64,000 bases of DNA from Saccharopolyspora gregorii (GTDB lineage: Bacteria; Actinomycetota; Actinomycetes; Mycobacteriales; Pseudonocardiaceae): the NCBI RefSeq assembly GCF_024734405.1, contig NZ_CP059556.1, forward strand, positions 5,022,001 through 5,086,000, written 5' to 3'. Below, one piece after another: positions 42,836-52,252 of this stretch. The notes under the pieces were generated by a model. That model was not told the origin of the DNA and did no database searches. It saw only the letters and a program-made list of their open reading frames with translations. Positions within the stretch are counted from its first letter, which is position 1. The number at the start of each line of letters is the position of its first letter. The position numbers were made by a program, and so were the translations under genes.

Positions 42836-45259
42836 GTGAAGGATTCTCGCGACGGGCTCACCGAGGCGGAACGGGCGTTGCTGGCGGCGTACCGGGAGCG
42901 GCGCCGGGCGGCGGCGCCGGACGCGCCGCCCGCGACCGCCGCGGAGCCCGGCCCGGAATCCGGCGCGCCGCGCACCGGGCCCGCCGACGCGGACGAGCGG
43001 GTGCTGCTGGAGCGGTGGCGCTCCTGGCGCGACCGGCCGTTGACCCGGCCGCCGTGGTTCGCCGCGCTGCGCCAGCGCATCGGCACCGACCCGGCACCGC
43101 CGGTGCCCGCCACCGGCCTCGCCGACGACTCCGGTTACCGGCCGGACGCGGCGAGCCGGTTCGCCGGGATGCTGCTGGGCGCGGCGAGCGCCGAGCACGC
43201 CGCCACCGGCCGGATCGGCGAGCGCACCACGGCACTGCTGTTCGCGCTGGAAGGCGTGATCCGCGCGCACACCGCGCTGCGCGCGCACGGCGCCACCGAC
43301 CTCACCACGTTCGTCCTCAATGGACTGCAGCGCTGGTTGCACACCCGGGGCGTCCCCTGGCAGGACTGCGTCGCCGAACCCGCGGGCGAACCCGACGGCT
43401 GGCTCGTCGAACAGCGGGAACTGCACGGCGACACCGTCGACGACCGGGCGCTGCTGACGGCGCTGACCCGCATCGCCGCCGGGGGCCGCGCCTCCGCGCA
43501 CGCCGCCGGCGCCGGTGCGGTACCGCTGGGCGCGGTGGCCGCGCTGTGGTCCGGCAGCGAGGTGTTCGGCACCGCCGCGAACCTCGCCGCGCTCACCCAC
43601 GGCCACCCCGACGGCAACCGCCCCGCCGGGGCGCTCGGCGTCGCGATCTCGTTGCTGCTGCGGGGGAATCCGCTGACCGCAGCCCTGGACGGCGCGCTCG
43701 CCGCCTGGGAACCGGCCGACTCCCGGCCCGCGCTGCTCGACCGCGCCCTGCACCTCGGCAGCACCAGCCCCGTCGGGTTCGTCCCGGGCGCCGCGCAGCT
43801 CGACGCGATGAGCCCCGGCCGGACCGGCACCGAAGCGCTCGCCGCGGCGCTGCGCATCACCGCCGCCTGCCCCGACGACTTCACCGCCGCCATCGCCGCC
43901 GCCACCGACCACGCCGGCGACACCCGCAGCACCGCGGTGCTGTGCGGCCAGCTGCTCGGCGCCGCGCACGGGCCCGCCGCGATCCCCTTACCCGGCACGG
44001 GGAAACCGGCCGTGCTCGCCGCGCTCGAACGGCTCGCCGAGGACGCCGCCGCCGAATTCGGCCCTTACCCGGACGAATCCGAGGAATGGCTGCGCCGCTA
44101 CCCCGTCGGTGCCCCCGCCCACGAACCCGATCGGCGAAGGAGCCTGCACGCCGTGCCCAGACTCGCCGCGTCCAGAGACCGCTTCCTCGGCGCCGTGCTC
44201 GGCTGCGCCATCGGCGAAGCCCTCGGCACCCCCGTCGCCGGGGACAGCTGGGACGAGATCCGGGACCGGCACGGGCCGCAGGGCCTGCGCAACTACGTGC
44301 CCGCCGGGCACCCCGCGGGCAGGCTCGGCAGCGACACCCAGCTGCTGCTGTTCTCCCTCGAAGGCACCATCCGCGCCGGGGTGAGCCGCCGCAGCGGCGA
44401 CGTGCCCGACCCGTCGCGGCACATCCAGCACGCCTACCAGCGCTGGCTGCACACCCAGCACCTCAGCTGGGGCCGCGCCGCGGGCGAATTCCTCAAGCAC
44501 ACCCCCGCGCCGGACGGCTGGCTGGTGGGGCACCGCGCGCTGTTCCAGACCCGCAACCCGGGGCGCACCATGATGCGCACGCTCATCGCCTTCGCCAAGG
44601 GGCAGCAGCCGATGGGCACCCCGGAACGCCCGGTCAGCGACTCGCAGGGCAGCACCGCGGTGATGCGCGCCGTCCCGGCCGCGCTGTGGAGCTCCGACCC
44701 GTCCGAGGTGTTCCGCGTCGGCCAGAACACCGCCGCGCTCACCCACGGCGACCCGGTCGCCTACCTCAGCGCGGGCACCCTCGCCTTCCTGGTGTCCCGG
44801 CTGCTCGACGGGCGCGAGCTCGCGGCCGCCGTCGACGAGGCGCTCGACGAGCTCAGCGGGCACCGCGGTCACCAGGACGTCACCCGCAAGGTCTCCGCGG
44901 CGGTCCGCTACGCCGCCTCCGCCGAGACCACGCCCACCCACTTGGAGAGCGGGATCGGCAACGGGTGGAGCGCCGCCGACGCGCTCGGCATCGGGCTGTA
45001 CGCGGCACTCGTCGCCGACGGGGACATCGACGTGGCGCTGCCGCTGGCGGTGAACCACTCCGGCAACTCGGCCACCACCGGCGCGGTCTGCGGCAGCCTC
45101 GTCGGCGCCCAGTCCGGGGCGGCGAAGATCCCCGACCGCTGGCGCACCGAACTGGAGCTGCACGACGTCATCGAGCAGCTCGCGCACGACGCGAGCCTCG
45201 AATTCGGGCCGCACCCGCCGGAAGCGGCCGACTGGACCACCCGGTACCCGCCCACCTGA
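42836..45259 (+). CDS. Two-domain ADP-ribosylglycohydrolase-like protein, both sites degenerate
   Basis: This 807-residue protein starts 10 nt after the previous gene. A charged N-terminus (DGLTEAERALLAAYRERRR, LLERWRSWRD) precedes two ARH-type domains. In the first (about 105-430) the DDT motif is RTT (130-132) and GDSD is GDTR (361-364). In the second (about 445-800) DDT is SDT (499-501) and GDSD is GNSA (743-746). The family motif AYQRWLHTQ is kept in the second and QRWLHTRG in the first, so the fold is retained while metal ligands are lost. GTG at 42836 is preceded by TAACGT with a 7-nt gap that includes the upstream stop codon, so it may have its own leaderless promoter. Confidence 0.88.
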   Translation: MKDSRDGLTEAERALLAAYRERRRAAAPDAPPATAAEPGPESGAPRTGPADADERVLLERWRSWRDRPLTRPPWFAALRQRIGTDPAPPVPATGLADDSGYRPDAASRFAGMLLGAASAEHAATGRIGERTTALLFALEGVIRAHTALRAHGATDLTTFVLNGLQRWLHTRGVPWQDCVAEPAGEPDGWLVEQRELHGDTVDDRALLTALTRIAAGGRASAHAAGAGAVPLGAVAALWSGSEVFGTAANLAALTHGHPDGNRPAGALGVAISLLLRGNPLTAALDGALAAWEPADSRPALLDRALHLGSTSPVGFVPGAAQLDAMSPGRTGTEALAAALRITAACPDDFTAAIAAATDHAGDTRSTAVLCGQLLGAAHGPAAIPLPGTGKPAVLAALERLAEDAAAEFGPYPDESEEWLRRYPVGAPAHEPDRRRSLHAVPRLAASRDRFLGAVLGCAIGEALGTPVAGDSWDEIRDRHGPQGLRNYVPAGHPAGRLGSDTQLLLFSLEGTIRAGVSRRSGDVPDPSRHIQHAYQRWLHTQHLSWGRAAGEFLKHTPAPDGWLVGHRALFQTRNPGRTMMRTLIAFAKGQQPMGTPERPVSDSQGSTAVMRAVPAALWSSDPSEVFRVGQNTAALTHGDPVAYLSAGTLAFLVSRLLDGRELAAAVDEALDELSGHRGHQDVTRKVSAAVRYAASAETTPTHLESGIGNGWSAADALGIGLYAALVADGDIDVALPLAVNHSGNSATTGAVCGSLVGAQSGAAKIPDRWRTELELHDVIEQLAHDASLEFGPHPPEAADWTTRYPPT

Positions 45260-45334
45260 CGCACCGCCGGGCCCGCCCGGAACCGCTCGTCTCGGCACGC
45301 CGGAACGCCCGCGGCAGGCGGTAACGTGCGGCGC

Positions 45335-46108
45335 ATGGCCGACGAACTCGTGCACCGCAGCACCGCATCCGGCGTCGCGACGATCACCCTCGACTCCCCG
45401 CACAACCGCAACGCGCTGTCCGCGCAGCTGCGCCGAGAACTCCGCGAGCACTTGGCGGCGGCGCTCGCCGAGGACGCGGTGCGGGTGATCGTGCTCGACC
45501 ACACCGGGCCGGTGTTCTGCGCCGGGATGGACCTCAAGGAATCCCGGTCCGCCGACGCCGGCGACCAAGGCGTGCGGGAACTCCCCGAACTGCTCGACAC
45601 CTTGTGGACCAGCCCGAAACCGGTCATCGCCAAGCTCGCGGGACCGGCCAGGGCCGGTGGCGCGGGCATCGTCGCGGCCTGCGACCTGGCGGTCGCCGCC
45701 GACACCGCGACGTTCGGGTTCTCCGAAGTCCGCATCGGCGTGGTGCCCGCGGTGATCTCGCTGACCGTGCTGCCCCGGCTGCAGCCGCGCGCCGCGCACG
45801 AGCTGTTCCTGACCGGGGAGAACTTCGACGCCGAACGCGCCGTGCGGATCGGGCTGCTCAACTCGGCGGTGCCCGCGGACCGGCTCGACGCCGAGGTCGC
45901 CCGCTACGCCGAGATGCTGGCGAAGGGCGCACCGCACGCGCTGGCCGCGACGAAGGCGCTGCTGCGCCGCCCCCGTTCCGCCGACATCGGCGCGGACTTC
46001 GACGAGGTGCTGGAGCTCTCCGCCCGGCACTTCGCCTCCGACGAAGGCCAGGAGGGCATCCGGGCCTTCGCCGAGAAGCGCCCCGCCGCCTGGGTCCCGC
46101 GGGACTGA
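45335..46108 (+). CDS. Enoyl-CoA hydratase/isomerase family protein
   Basis: This 257-residue crotonase has HNRNALSAQLRRELREHL, the oxyanion-hole motif FCAGMDLKE and KLAGPARAGGAGIVAACDLAVAADTATFGFSEVRIGVVPAVIS. The usual catalytic Glu pair is partly changed (GGAGIVAACD keeps no Glu at the first position, while FSEVRIG provides one acidic residue), so substrate and exact reaction are unclear. ATG at 45335 has TAACGT exactly 7 nt upstream, indicating a leaderless transcript separate from the ARH genes. It converges on a barstar-like gene. Confidence 0.88.
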   Translation: MADELVHRSTASGVATITLDSPHNRNALSAQLRRELREHLAAALAEDAVRVIVLDHTGPVFCAGMDLKESRSADAGDQGVRELPELLDTLWTSPKPVIAKLAGPARAGGAGIVAACDLAVAADTATFGFSEVRIGVVPAVISLTVLPRLQPRAAHELFLTGENFDAERAVRIGLLNSAVPADRLDAEVARYAEMLAKGAPHALAATKALLRRPRSADIGADFDEVLELSARHFASDEGQEGIRAFAEKRPAAWVPRD

Positions 46109-46118
46109 GCGCGGGGCT

Positions 46119-46481
46119 TCAGTCGCGGGTGAGGACGGTGGCGAAGGCGCGGCCGCAGACGGGCTTGCTCGCCGCGTCCCGCAGCACCGTGTTGATCTTC
46201 TCGTAGGCCTTGGGGTCGTGCTGCGCCAGGTTCTGCGCCCCGGCCCAGATGAGGACGTGCTCGCCCTCCGGCAGCCAGGACAGGTCGGTCAGGCAGTCGT
46301 AGAGCGCGTCCAGGTTGCGCCCCGCCCACTCCGGGAACGACAGCACCGCCGCGATGCCGTCCAGCGCGGTGCGCTTGCTGACCAGATCGCTCCCATCGAG
46401 CACGTGCACGGCCGCGCCGCGCCGCTCGGCGTCCTCGGCCGCCGTCTTCGCACTCACTCCAGGCTGCTCCAGCTCGCTCAC
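46119..46481 (-). CDS. Barstar-family ribonuclease inhibitor
   Basis: This 120-residue acidic protein matches barstar: VHVLDGSDLVSKRTALDGIAAVLSFPEWAGRNLDALYDCLTDLSWLPEGEHVLIWAGAQ, with the FP-W-GRN-DAL-D-L-D pattern of the family. Barstar binds and blocks a barnase-type RNase. GTG at 46481 is chosen because AAGGAG lies 6 nt upstream; ATGs at 46541 and 46526 would include non-conserved sequence. No RNase toxin is encoded in the window, so this is an orphan inhibitor, possibly protecting against imported toxins. A promoter may be TTGACG (46548-46543) with a weak -10. Confidence 0.85.
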   Translation of the reverse strand: MSELEQPGVSAKTAAEDAERRGAAVHVLDGSDLVSKRTALDGIAAVLSFPEWAGRNLDALYDCLTDLSWLPEGEHVLIWAGAQNLAQHDPKAYEKINTVLRDAASKPVCGRAFATVLTRD

Positions 46482-46615
46482 CGCCGGCTCCTTCCGGAAG
46501 ACCTGAGGCTTTTTCGTCGCAAACATCCCACTCAACCACACACGTCAACAACCAGGAACAACGTTCGTTCACCGCAATGCCGCGGCGATGCGCCGCGGCC
46601 GGGCCGCCCGCGCCA

Positions 46616-46846
46616 TCACGCGGGCGAGGTGGGCGGTCCGCTTCCGGCGGGAGCCCGCCACGGCGCCGCTCCCGAAGAATCCGGCAGAACGGGCACAGCC
46701 TGCCACACGGTCGCGGAGCCACCGGCGGGCGGCATCGCCGTGCCGTGCGCCGCGGCTCCCTGCTGCACGAACCAGCCGATGACCACGAGGGCGATCAGCC
46801 CGATGAGAGCGACCGTGATGCGCTTGCGCGAGGTCAACCGGTTCAT
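46616..46846 (-). CDS. Small single-pass membrane protein
   Basis: This 76-residue protein has a basic N-terminus (NRLTSRKR), one membrane helix (about 10-27, TVALIGLIALVVIGWFV) and an extracytoplasmic Ala/Pro-rich tail. It overlaps the preceding small membrane gene by 4 nt (ATGA), so the two are co-translated. I do not recognise a family. Confidence 0.6.
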   Translation of the reverse strand: MNRLTSRKRITVALIGLIALVVIGWFVQQGAAAHGTAMPPAGGSATVWQAVPVLPDSSGAAPWRAPAGSGPPTSPA

Positions 46847-47064
46847 GGCACGTCCGTTCCGCGCGGGGTCCGCACCGGCGGTTCGGCGTCGCGCACGCGC
46901 GTCAGCCGTGCGCCGATCCCATCGATGGCCCGGTCGAGGAAGCGCGCCAGGTACCAGCACACCGGCAGCAGCACGACCAGGACCAAGGTCACCAGCAGCG
47001 GGTACCAGAGCTGGACGAGCCACAGCTCGACGCCGTCCCACCACTCGAACAGCCAGTCCATCAC
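46843..47064 (-). CDS. Small Trp-rich membrane protein
   Basis: This 73-residue protein begins MMDWLFEWWDGVELWLVQLW, followed by a membrane helix (YPLLVTLVLVVLLPVCWYLA) and a basic/acidic C-terminal tail. The GTG at 47064 has TACTCT 8 nt upstream (possible leaderless start); ATG at 47061 is in frame. It is bicistronic with the next small membrane gene. The amphipathic Trp-rich N-terminus suggests an interfacial helix. Function is unknown. Confidence 0.6.
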   Translation of the reverse strand: MMDWLFEWWDGVELWLVQLWYPLLVTLVLVVLLPVCWYLARFLDRAIDGIGARLTRVRDAEPPVRTPRGTDVP

Positions 47065-47163
47065 GAGGCGCCAGAGTACGCCGGGACTCCGCGGCCTTCA
47101 CCCCGCCCCGGCCCGGCCGCGCGCGCCCGGGAGGCGCGGGCGCGCGGACCGGCCCGCGGAGGC

Positions 47164-48096
47164 TCAGGAAGTGCCGGTGACCTCGGTCGACGGGTTCTCG
47201 GCGCGCTCGGCCGCCGCCGAGCGCTCCCGGATGGAGCGGATGATCGCGCCGAAGTCGTAGCCGCCGCCGCCCTCCTCGTTGAACCGCTGGTACAGCTCGG
47301 TCGCCAACCGCCCGATCGCCGCGTCGGTGCCACTCTGCTCGGCCGCGGACTCGGCCAGCTTCAGGTCCTTGAGCATCAGCGCCGCGGAGAAGCCCGGTTC
47401 GTAGTCGTGGTCGGCCCGGCTGGTCTCCACCAGGCCCGGGACCGGGCAGTTCGTGGTCAGCGCCCAGCACTGGCCGGTGGAGATCGACGCGACGTCGTAG
47501 AGCGCCTGGTTGCTCAGGCCGAGCCGCTCGCCGAGCACGAACGCCTCCCCCACCGCGATCATCGACGCGCCCAGCACCAGGTTGTTGCACATCTTGGTGA
47601 CCTGGCCGTTGCCCGGGCCACCGCAGTGGATGACCTTGCGGGCCATCGGCGCCAGCAGCGGTTCCGCCCGCTGGAAGTGCTCCTCCGCACCGCCGACCAT
47701 GAACGTCAGCGTGCCCGCCTCCGCGCCCGCGGTGCCGCCGGAGACCGGGGCGTCCAGCGAGCCGAACCCGGCCGTCCCGGCCAGCGCGTGCGCGGCGCGG
47801 GCGTCGGCGACGTCGACCGTGGAGGAGTCGACCAGCAGCGCCCCCGGCTCCACCGCGGGCAGCACCTGCTCGTAGCAGTCCAGCAGGTGCTTGCCGCCCG
47901 GCAGCATCGTGATCACCGCTTCGGCGCCGGTCACGGCCTCGACCGCCGAGCCGACCACGGTCACCCCGTTCGCCCGCGCCGCCTCCAGCGCCGCCGGGGC
48001 CAGGTCGAACCCGCGCACCACGTGCCCGGCCGCGACCAGGTTCGCCGACATCGGGCCGCCCATGTGGCCCAGCCCGATGAATCCGATGACAGCCAT
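47164..48096 (-). CDS. mmsB: 3-hydroxyisobutyrate dehydrogenase
   Basis: This 310-residue NAD-dependent beta-hydroxyacid dehydrogenase has the Rossmann motif GFIGLGHMGGPMSANL, the substrate motif DAPVSGGTAGAEAGTL and the catalytic Lys region GNGQVTKMCNNLVLG. It oxidises 3-hydroxyisobutyrate to methylmalonate semialdehyde in valine degradation. ATG at 48096 is preferred because AGGAGGGA then lies at normal spacing; ATG at 48102 is too close. It is the last gene of the mmsA-acyl-CoA dehydrogenase-hydrolase-mmsB operon. Confidence 0.95.
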   Translation of the reverse strand: MAVIGFIGLGHMGGPMSANLVAAGHVVRGFDLAPAALEAARANGVTVVGSAVEAVTGAEAVITMLPGGKHLLDCYEQVLPAVEPGALLVDSSTVDVADARAAHALAGTAGFGSLDAPVSGGTAGAEAGTLTFMVGGAEEHFQRAEPLLAPMARKVIHCGGPGNGQVTKMCNNLVLGASMIAVGEAFVLGERLGLSNQALYDVASISTGQCWALTTNCPVPGLVETSRADHDYEPGFSAALMLKDLKLAESAAEQSGTDAAIGRLATELYQRFNEEGGGGYDFGAIIRSIRERSAAAERAENPSTEVTGTS

Positions 48097-48150
48097 TGTC
48101 ATTCCCTCCTGCGGGGTGCGGTGGTCGAGCCGGGCCCGGGGCCCGGCGGC

Positions 48151-49197
48151 TCAGCCGGACAGGCCGAGCTCGCCCTGCTCGAGCGGGGCGAAGAAGCGCT
48201 GGACGTGCTCCTCGGTGACCTCGTCCAGGGCGTTCGGCGACCACTTCGGGTCGCGGTCCTTGTCCACGAGGGTGGCGCGCACGCCTTCCACGAAGTCGCC
48301 CGCGGTCAGGCAGCGCAGCGCGATCCGGAACTCCTGGTCCAGCGCCGCCTCCAGCGTCTCCGGCCTGCTGCGCAGCGCGCGCAGCGTCACCTTCAGCGAG
48401 GTCGGCGACTTCGTCCCGATCGCGGCGGCGGCGTCCGCGGCGGCCTGCTCGGGGCGGGCGCGCAGCCGGGCGAGGATCTCGGCGACGTCGTCGGCCGCGT
48501 AGGCCTCGTCGATCCACTCCCGCTGCGCGGCCACCGGCGACTCCGGCGGGGCCGTCGCGAACCTGGCCAGCGCCGCGTCCACGTCACCGCTGGTGAGCGC
48601 CTTGACCAGGTCGTCGATGCGCTCGCTGGGCAGGTGGTGGTCGGCCAGGCCGAGCGCCACCGCGTCCGCGCCGCCGATCGGCGCACCGGTCAACGCCAGG
48701 TGCGTGCCCAGCTCACCGGGGGCGTGCGAGAGCAGGAAGGTGCCGCCGACGTCGGGCACGAAACCGATGCCGACCTCCGGCATGCCGACCTTGGAGCGCT
48801 CGGTGACGACCCGGTGCGAACCGTGCGCGGAGATGCCGACGCCGCCGCCCATGCACACCCCGTCCATCAGCCCCACCACGGGCTTCGGGTAGTGCGCGAG
48901 CATCGAGTTGAGCCGGTACTCCTCGCTCCAGAACGCGGTCGGGAGCTCCGCGTCCCCGGCCTTCGCCGCGTCGTGCAGCGCCCGGATGTCGCCGCCCGCG
49001 CACAGCCCGCGCTCGCCTGCGCCCTCGACGAGCACCGCCCGCACCTGCTCGTCGGTGCGCCACCGCCGCAGCGCTGCGGTCATCTCGCGCACCATCTCCA
49101 GGGTGAGCGAGTTGATCGCCTTGGGGCGGTTGAGGGTGATGCGTCCGAGCGCGCCCTCGACGCTGAGCAGAACCTGCTCCGGGGCGGGTGTTGTCAT
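48151..49197 (-). CDS. 3-hydroxyisobutyryl-CoA hydrolase (crotonase family)
   Basis: This 348-residue protein has the crotonase core (NSLTLEMVREMTAALRRW, CAGGDIRALHDAA, GVCMGGGVGISAHGSHRVVTERSKVGMPEVGIGFVPDVGGTFLLSH) and the longer C-terminal part specific to 3-hydroxyisobutyryl-CoA hydrolases (SPTSLKVTLRALRS, EFRIALRCLTAGDFVEGVRATLVDKDRDPKW). It frees 3-hydroxyisobutyrate from CoA. Its ATG overlaps the acyl-CoA dehydrogenase stop (ATGA), so the two are coupled. The typical valine-operon position supports this function over simple hydration. Confidence 0.92.
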   Translation of the reverse strand: MTTPAPEQVLLSVEGALGRITLNRPKAINSLTLEMVREMTAALRRWRTDEQVRAVLVEGAGERGLCAGGDIRALHDAAKAGDAELPTAFWSEEYRLNSMLAHYPKPVVGLMDGVCMGGGVGISAHGSHRVVTERSKVGMPEVGIGFVPDVGGTFLLSHAPGELGTHLALTGAPIGGADAVALGLADHHLPSERIDDLVKALTSGDVDAALARFATAPPESPVAAQREWIDEAYAADDVAEILARLRARPEQAAADAAAAIGTKSPTSLKVTLRALRSRPETLEAALDQEFRIALRCLTAGDFVEGVRATLVDKDRDPKWSPNALDEVTEEHVQRFFAPLEQGELGLSG

Positions 49198-50384
49198 GAT
49201 GCCGACTCCAGCAGTCCACGGGAAATGATCAGTCGCATGATCTCGTTGGTGCCTTCGAGGATCTGGTGCACCCGCAGGTCGCGAACGATCTTCTCGAGGC
49301 CGTACTCGGCAAGGTATCCGTATCCGCCGTGGATCTGAAGCGCCTCGTTCGCCACGGTGAAGCCCACGTCGGTCGCGAGCCGCTTGGCCATCGCGCACAG
49401 CCGGGTCGCGTCCGGGTCGCGGGCGTCCAGCGCCCACGCCGCGCGCCACAGCAGCATCCGGGCGGCCTCCAGCTCGGTGGCCATGTCGGCGAGCTTGAAC
49501 TGCAGCGCCTGGAACTCGCTGAGCTTGGCGCCGAACGCGGTGCGCTCCCGCACGTAGCCGAGGCTGCGGTCCAGCGCGTCCCGCGCCCCGCCGAGCGAGC
49601 AGGCCGCGATGCTGAGCCTGCCGCCGTCCAGCCCGGCCATCGCGATCTTGAACCCGATGCCTTCGGGACCGAGTCGCTGCGCCGCGGGCACCCGCACGCC
49701 GTCGAGCACGACCTGCCGGGTGGGCTGCGCGTTCCAGCCCATCTTCCGCTCGTTCGGGCCGAACGAGAGCCCGGCGGCGTCGCCCTCGACGATGAACGTG
49801 GAGATGCCCTTCGCCCCGTCCTCGCCGGTGCGCGCCATCACCACGTACACGTCCGAGCTGCCGCCGCCGGAGATGAACTGCTTCACCCCGGTCAGCAGGT
49901 AGTCGTCGCCGTCGCGCACCGCGCGGGTCCGCAGCGCCGCCGCGTCCGACCCCGCCTCCGGTTCGGTGAGGCAGTAGCTGGCGCGGGCGGTCAGCGAGCA
50001 CAGCGGCGGCAGCCAGCGGGCGCGCTGCTCGTCGTCGCCGAAGCGGTCGATCATCCCGGCGACCATGTTGTGGATCGACAGGTACGCCGCCACGGACGGG
50101 TCGCCCGCGGCGAGCTCCTCGAAGATGAGCGCCGAGTCGAACCGGCCCAGGCCGGTGCCGCCGCAGGCCTCGTCGACGTAGACGCCGCCGATGCCGAGCT
50201 CGCCCGCGGCGCGCAGCACGTCGACCGGGAAGTGCTTGTCCTGGTCCCACTGCACGGCGTGCGGGGCGAGCTGCTCGGCCGCGAACTCGCGGGCCAGCTG
50301 CTGGATGGCCCGCTGGTCCTCGGTCAGCGCGAACGGGGACACCACGCCGGAGGGGCCGGGAACCGCTGCTACCGACACGTCCAC
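49194..50384 (-). CDS. Acyl-CoA dehydrogenase, probable isobutyryl-CoA dehydrogenase
   Basis: This 396-residue flavoenzyme has the acyl-CoA dehydrogenase signatures ASYCLTEPEAGSDAAALRTRA and QIHGGYGYLAEYGLEKIVRDLRVHQILEGTNEIMRL, the latter containing the C-terminal catalytic-base region. The operon with mmsA, the hydrolase and mmsB points to oxidation of isobutyryl-CoA to methacrylyl-CoA. GTG is the start at 50384. The hydratase for the following step is not next to it; the crotonase at 45335 or a gene elsewhere could provide it. Confidence 0.93.
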   Translation of the reverse strand: MDVSVAAVPGPSGVVSPFALTEDQRAIQQLAREFAAEQLAPHAVQWDQDKHFPVDVLRAAGELGIGGVYVDEACGGTGLGRFDSALIFEELAAGDPSVAAYLSIHNMVAGMIDRFGDDEQRARWLPPLCSLTARASYCLTEPEAGSDAAALRTRAVRDGDDYLLTGVKQFISGGGSSDVYVVMARTGEDGAKGISTFIVEGDAAGLSFGPNERKMGWNAQPTRQVVLDGVRVPAAQRLGPEGIGFKIAMAGLDGGRLSIAACSLGGARDALDRSLGYVRERTAFGAKLSEFQALQFKLADMATELEAARMLLWRAAWALDARDPDATRLCAMAKRLATDVGFTVANEALQIHGGYGYLAEYGLEKIVRDLRVHQILEGTNEIMRLIISRGLLESAS

Positions 50385-50447
50385 TCCTCACCTTCGAGAG
50401 TCCGGTCCCGGGCGGGCGCACCGCGGTGGCCCGCCCGGGGCGCGGGG

Positions 50448-51947
<1,500 letters not shown>

Positions 51948-52017
51948 ACCGCACCGCACCTTTCGCCGTTCGCACCGTTGATCCCGGCCTGCCCGCATCG
52001 GCCACCGCTACCGCCGG

Positions 52018-52053
52018 CCGACTCATCCAGTCGGCTTTTAGTCGGGCTTCCAA
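52018..52053 (-). promoter_or_regulatory. Putative mmsA promoter with repeated operator half-sites
   Basis: TTGGAA (52053-52048) and CTGGAT (52030-52025) are 17 nt apart on the minus strand. Within and beside them the hexamer AGTCGG occurs at 52029-52034 and 52040-52045 (11-nt period) and as its complement CCGACT at 52018-52023, giving a 7-bp inverted repeat plus one direct copy. A regulator of branched-chain catabolism may bind. The rest of 51948-52252 shows only a short tandem repeat. Confidence 0.4.
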
Positions 52054-52194
52054 CCTTCGGTGACCCAATCATCAGCGTAGCCGGTGCGGCCGCAACAGGT
52101 GCCGCAGATCACAGCGTTCGAACGGGTGAAGCATCGGCCGGGCGGGGCGAGGGCGGTCCACGGCGGGGCCGGTTCCGTTCCCGGCGGACGCCGC

Positions 52195-52242
52195 TCCCGG
52201 GCCGTGCTGTTCCCGGGCGGTGCTGATCCCGGGCGGTGCCGC
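52195..52242. repeat. 16-nt tandem repeat x3 downstream of the kinase gene
   Basis: The unit TCCCGGGCGGTGCTGA recurs at 52195, 52211 and 52227 with one or two changes per copy, just past the stop of the DAK-family gene. The CCCGGG cores can pair with one another. It may serve as a terminator region. Confidence 0.65.
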
Positions 52243-52252
52243 TCCGGCCGCG

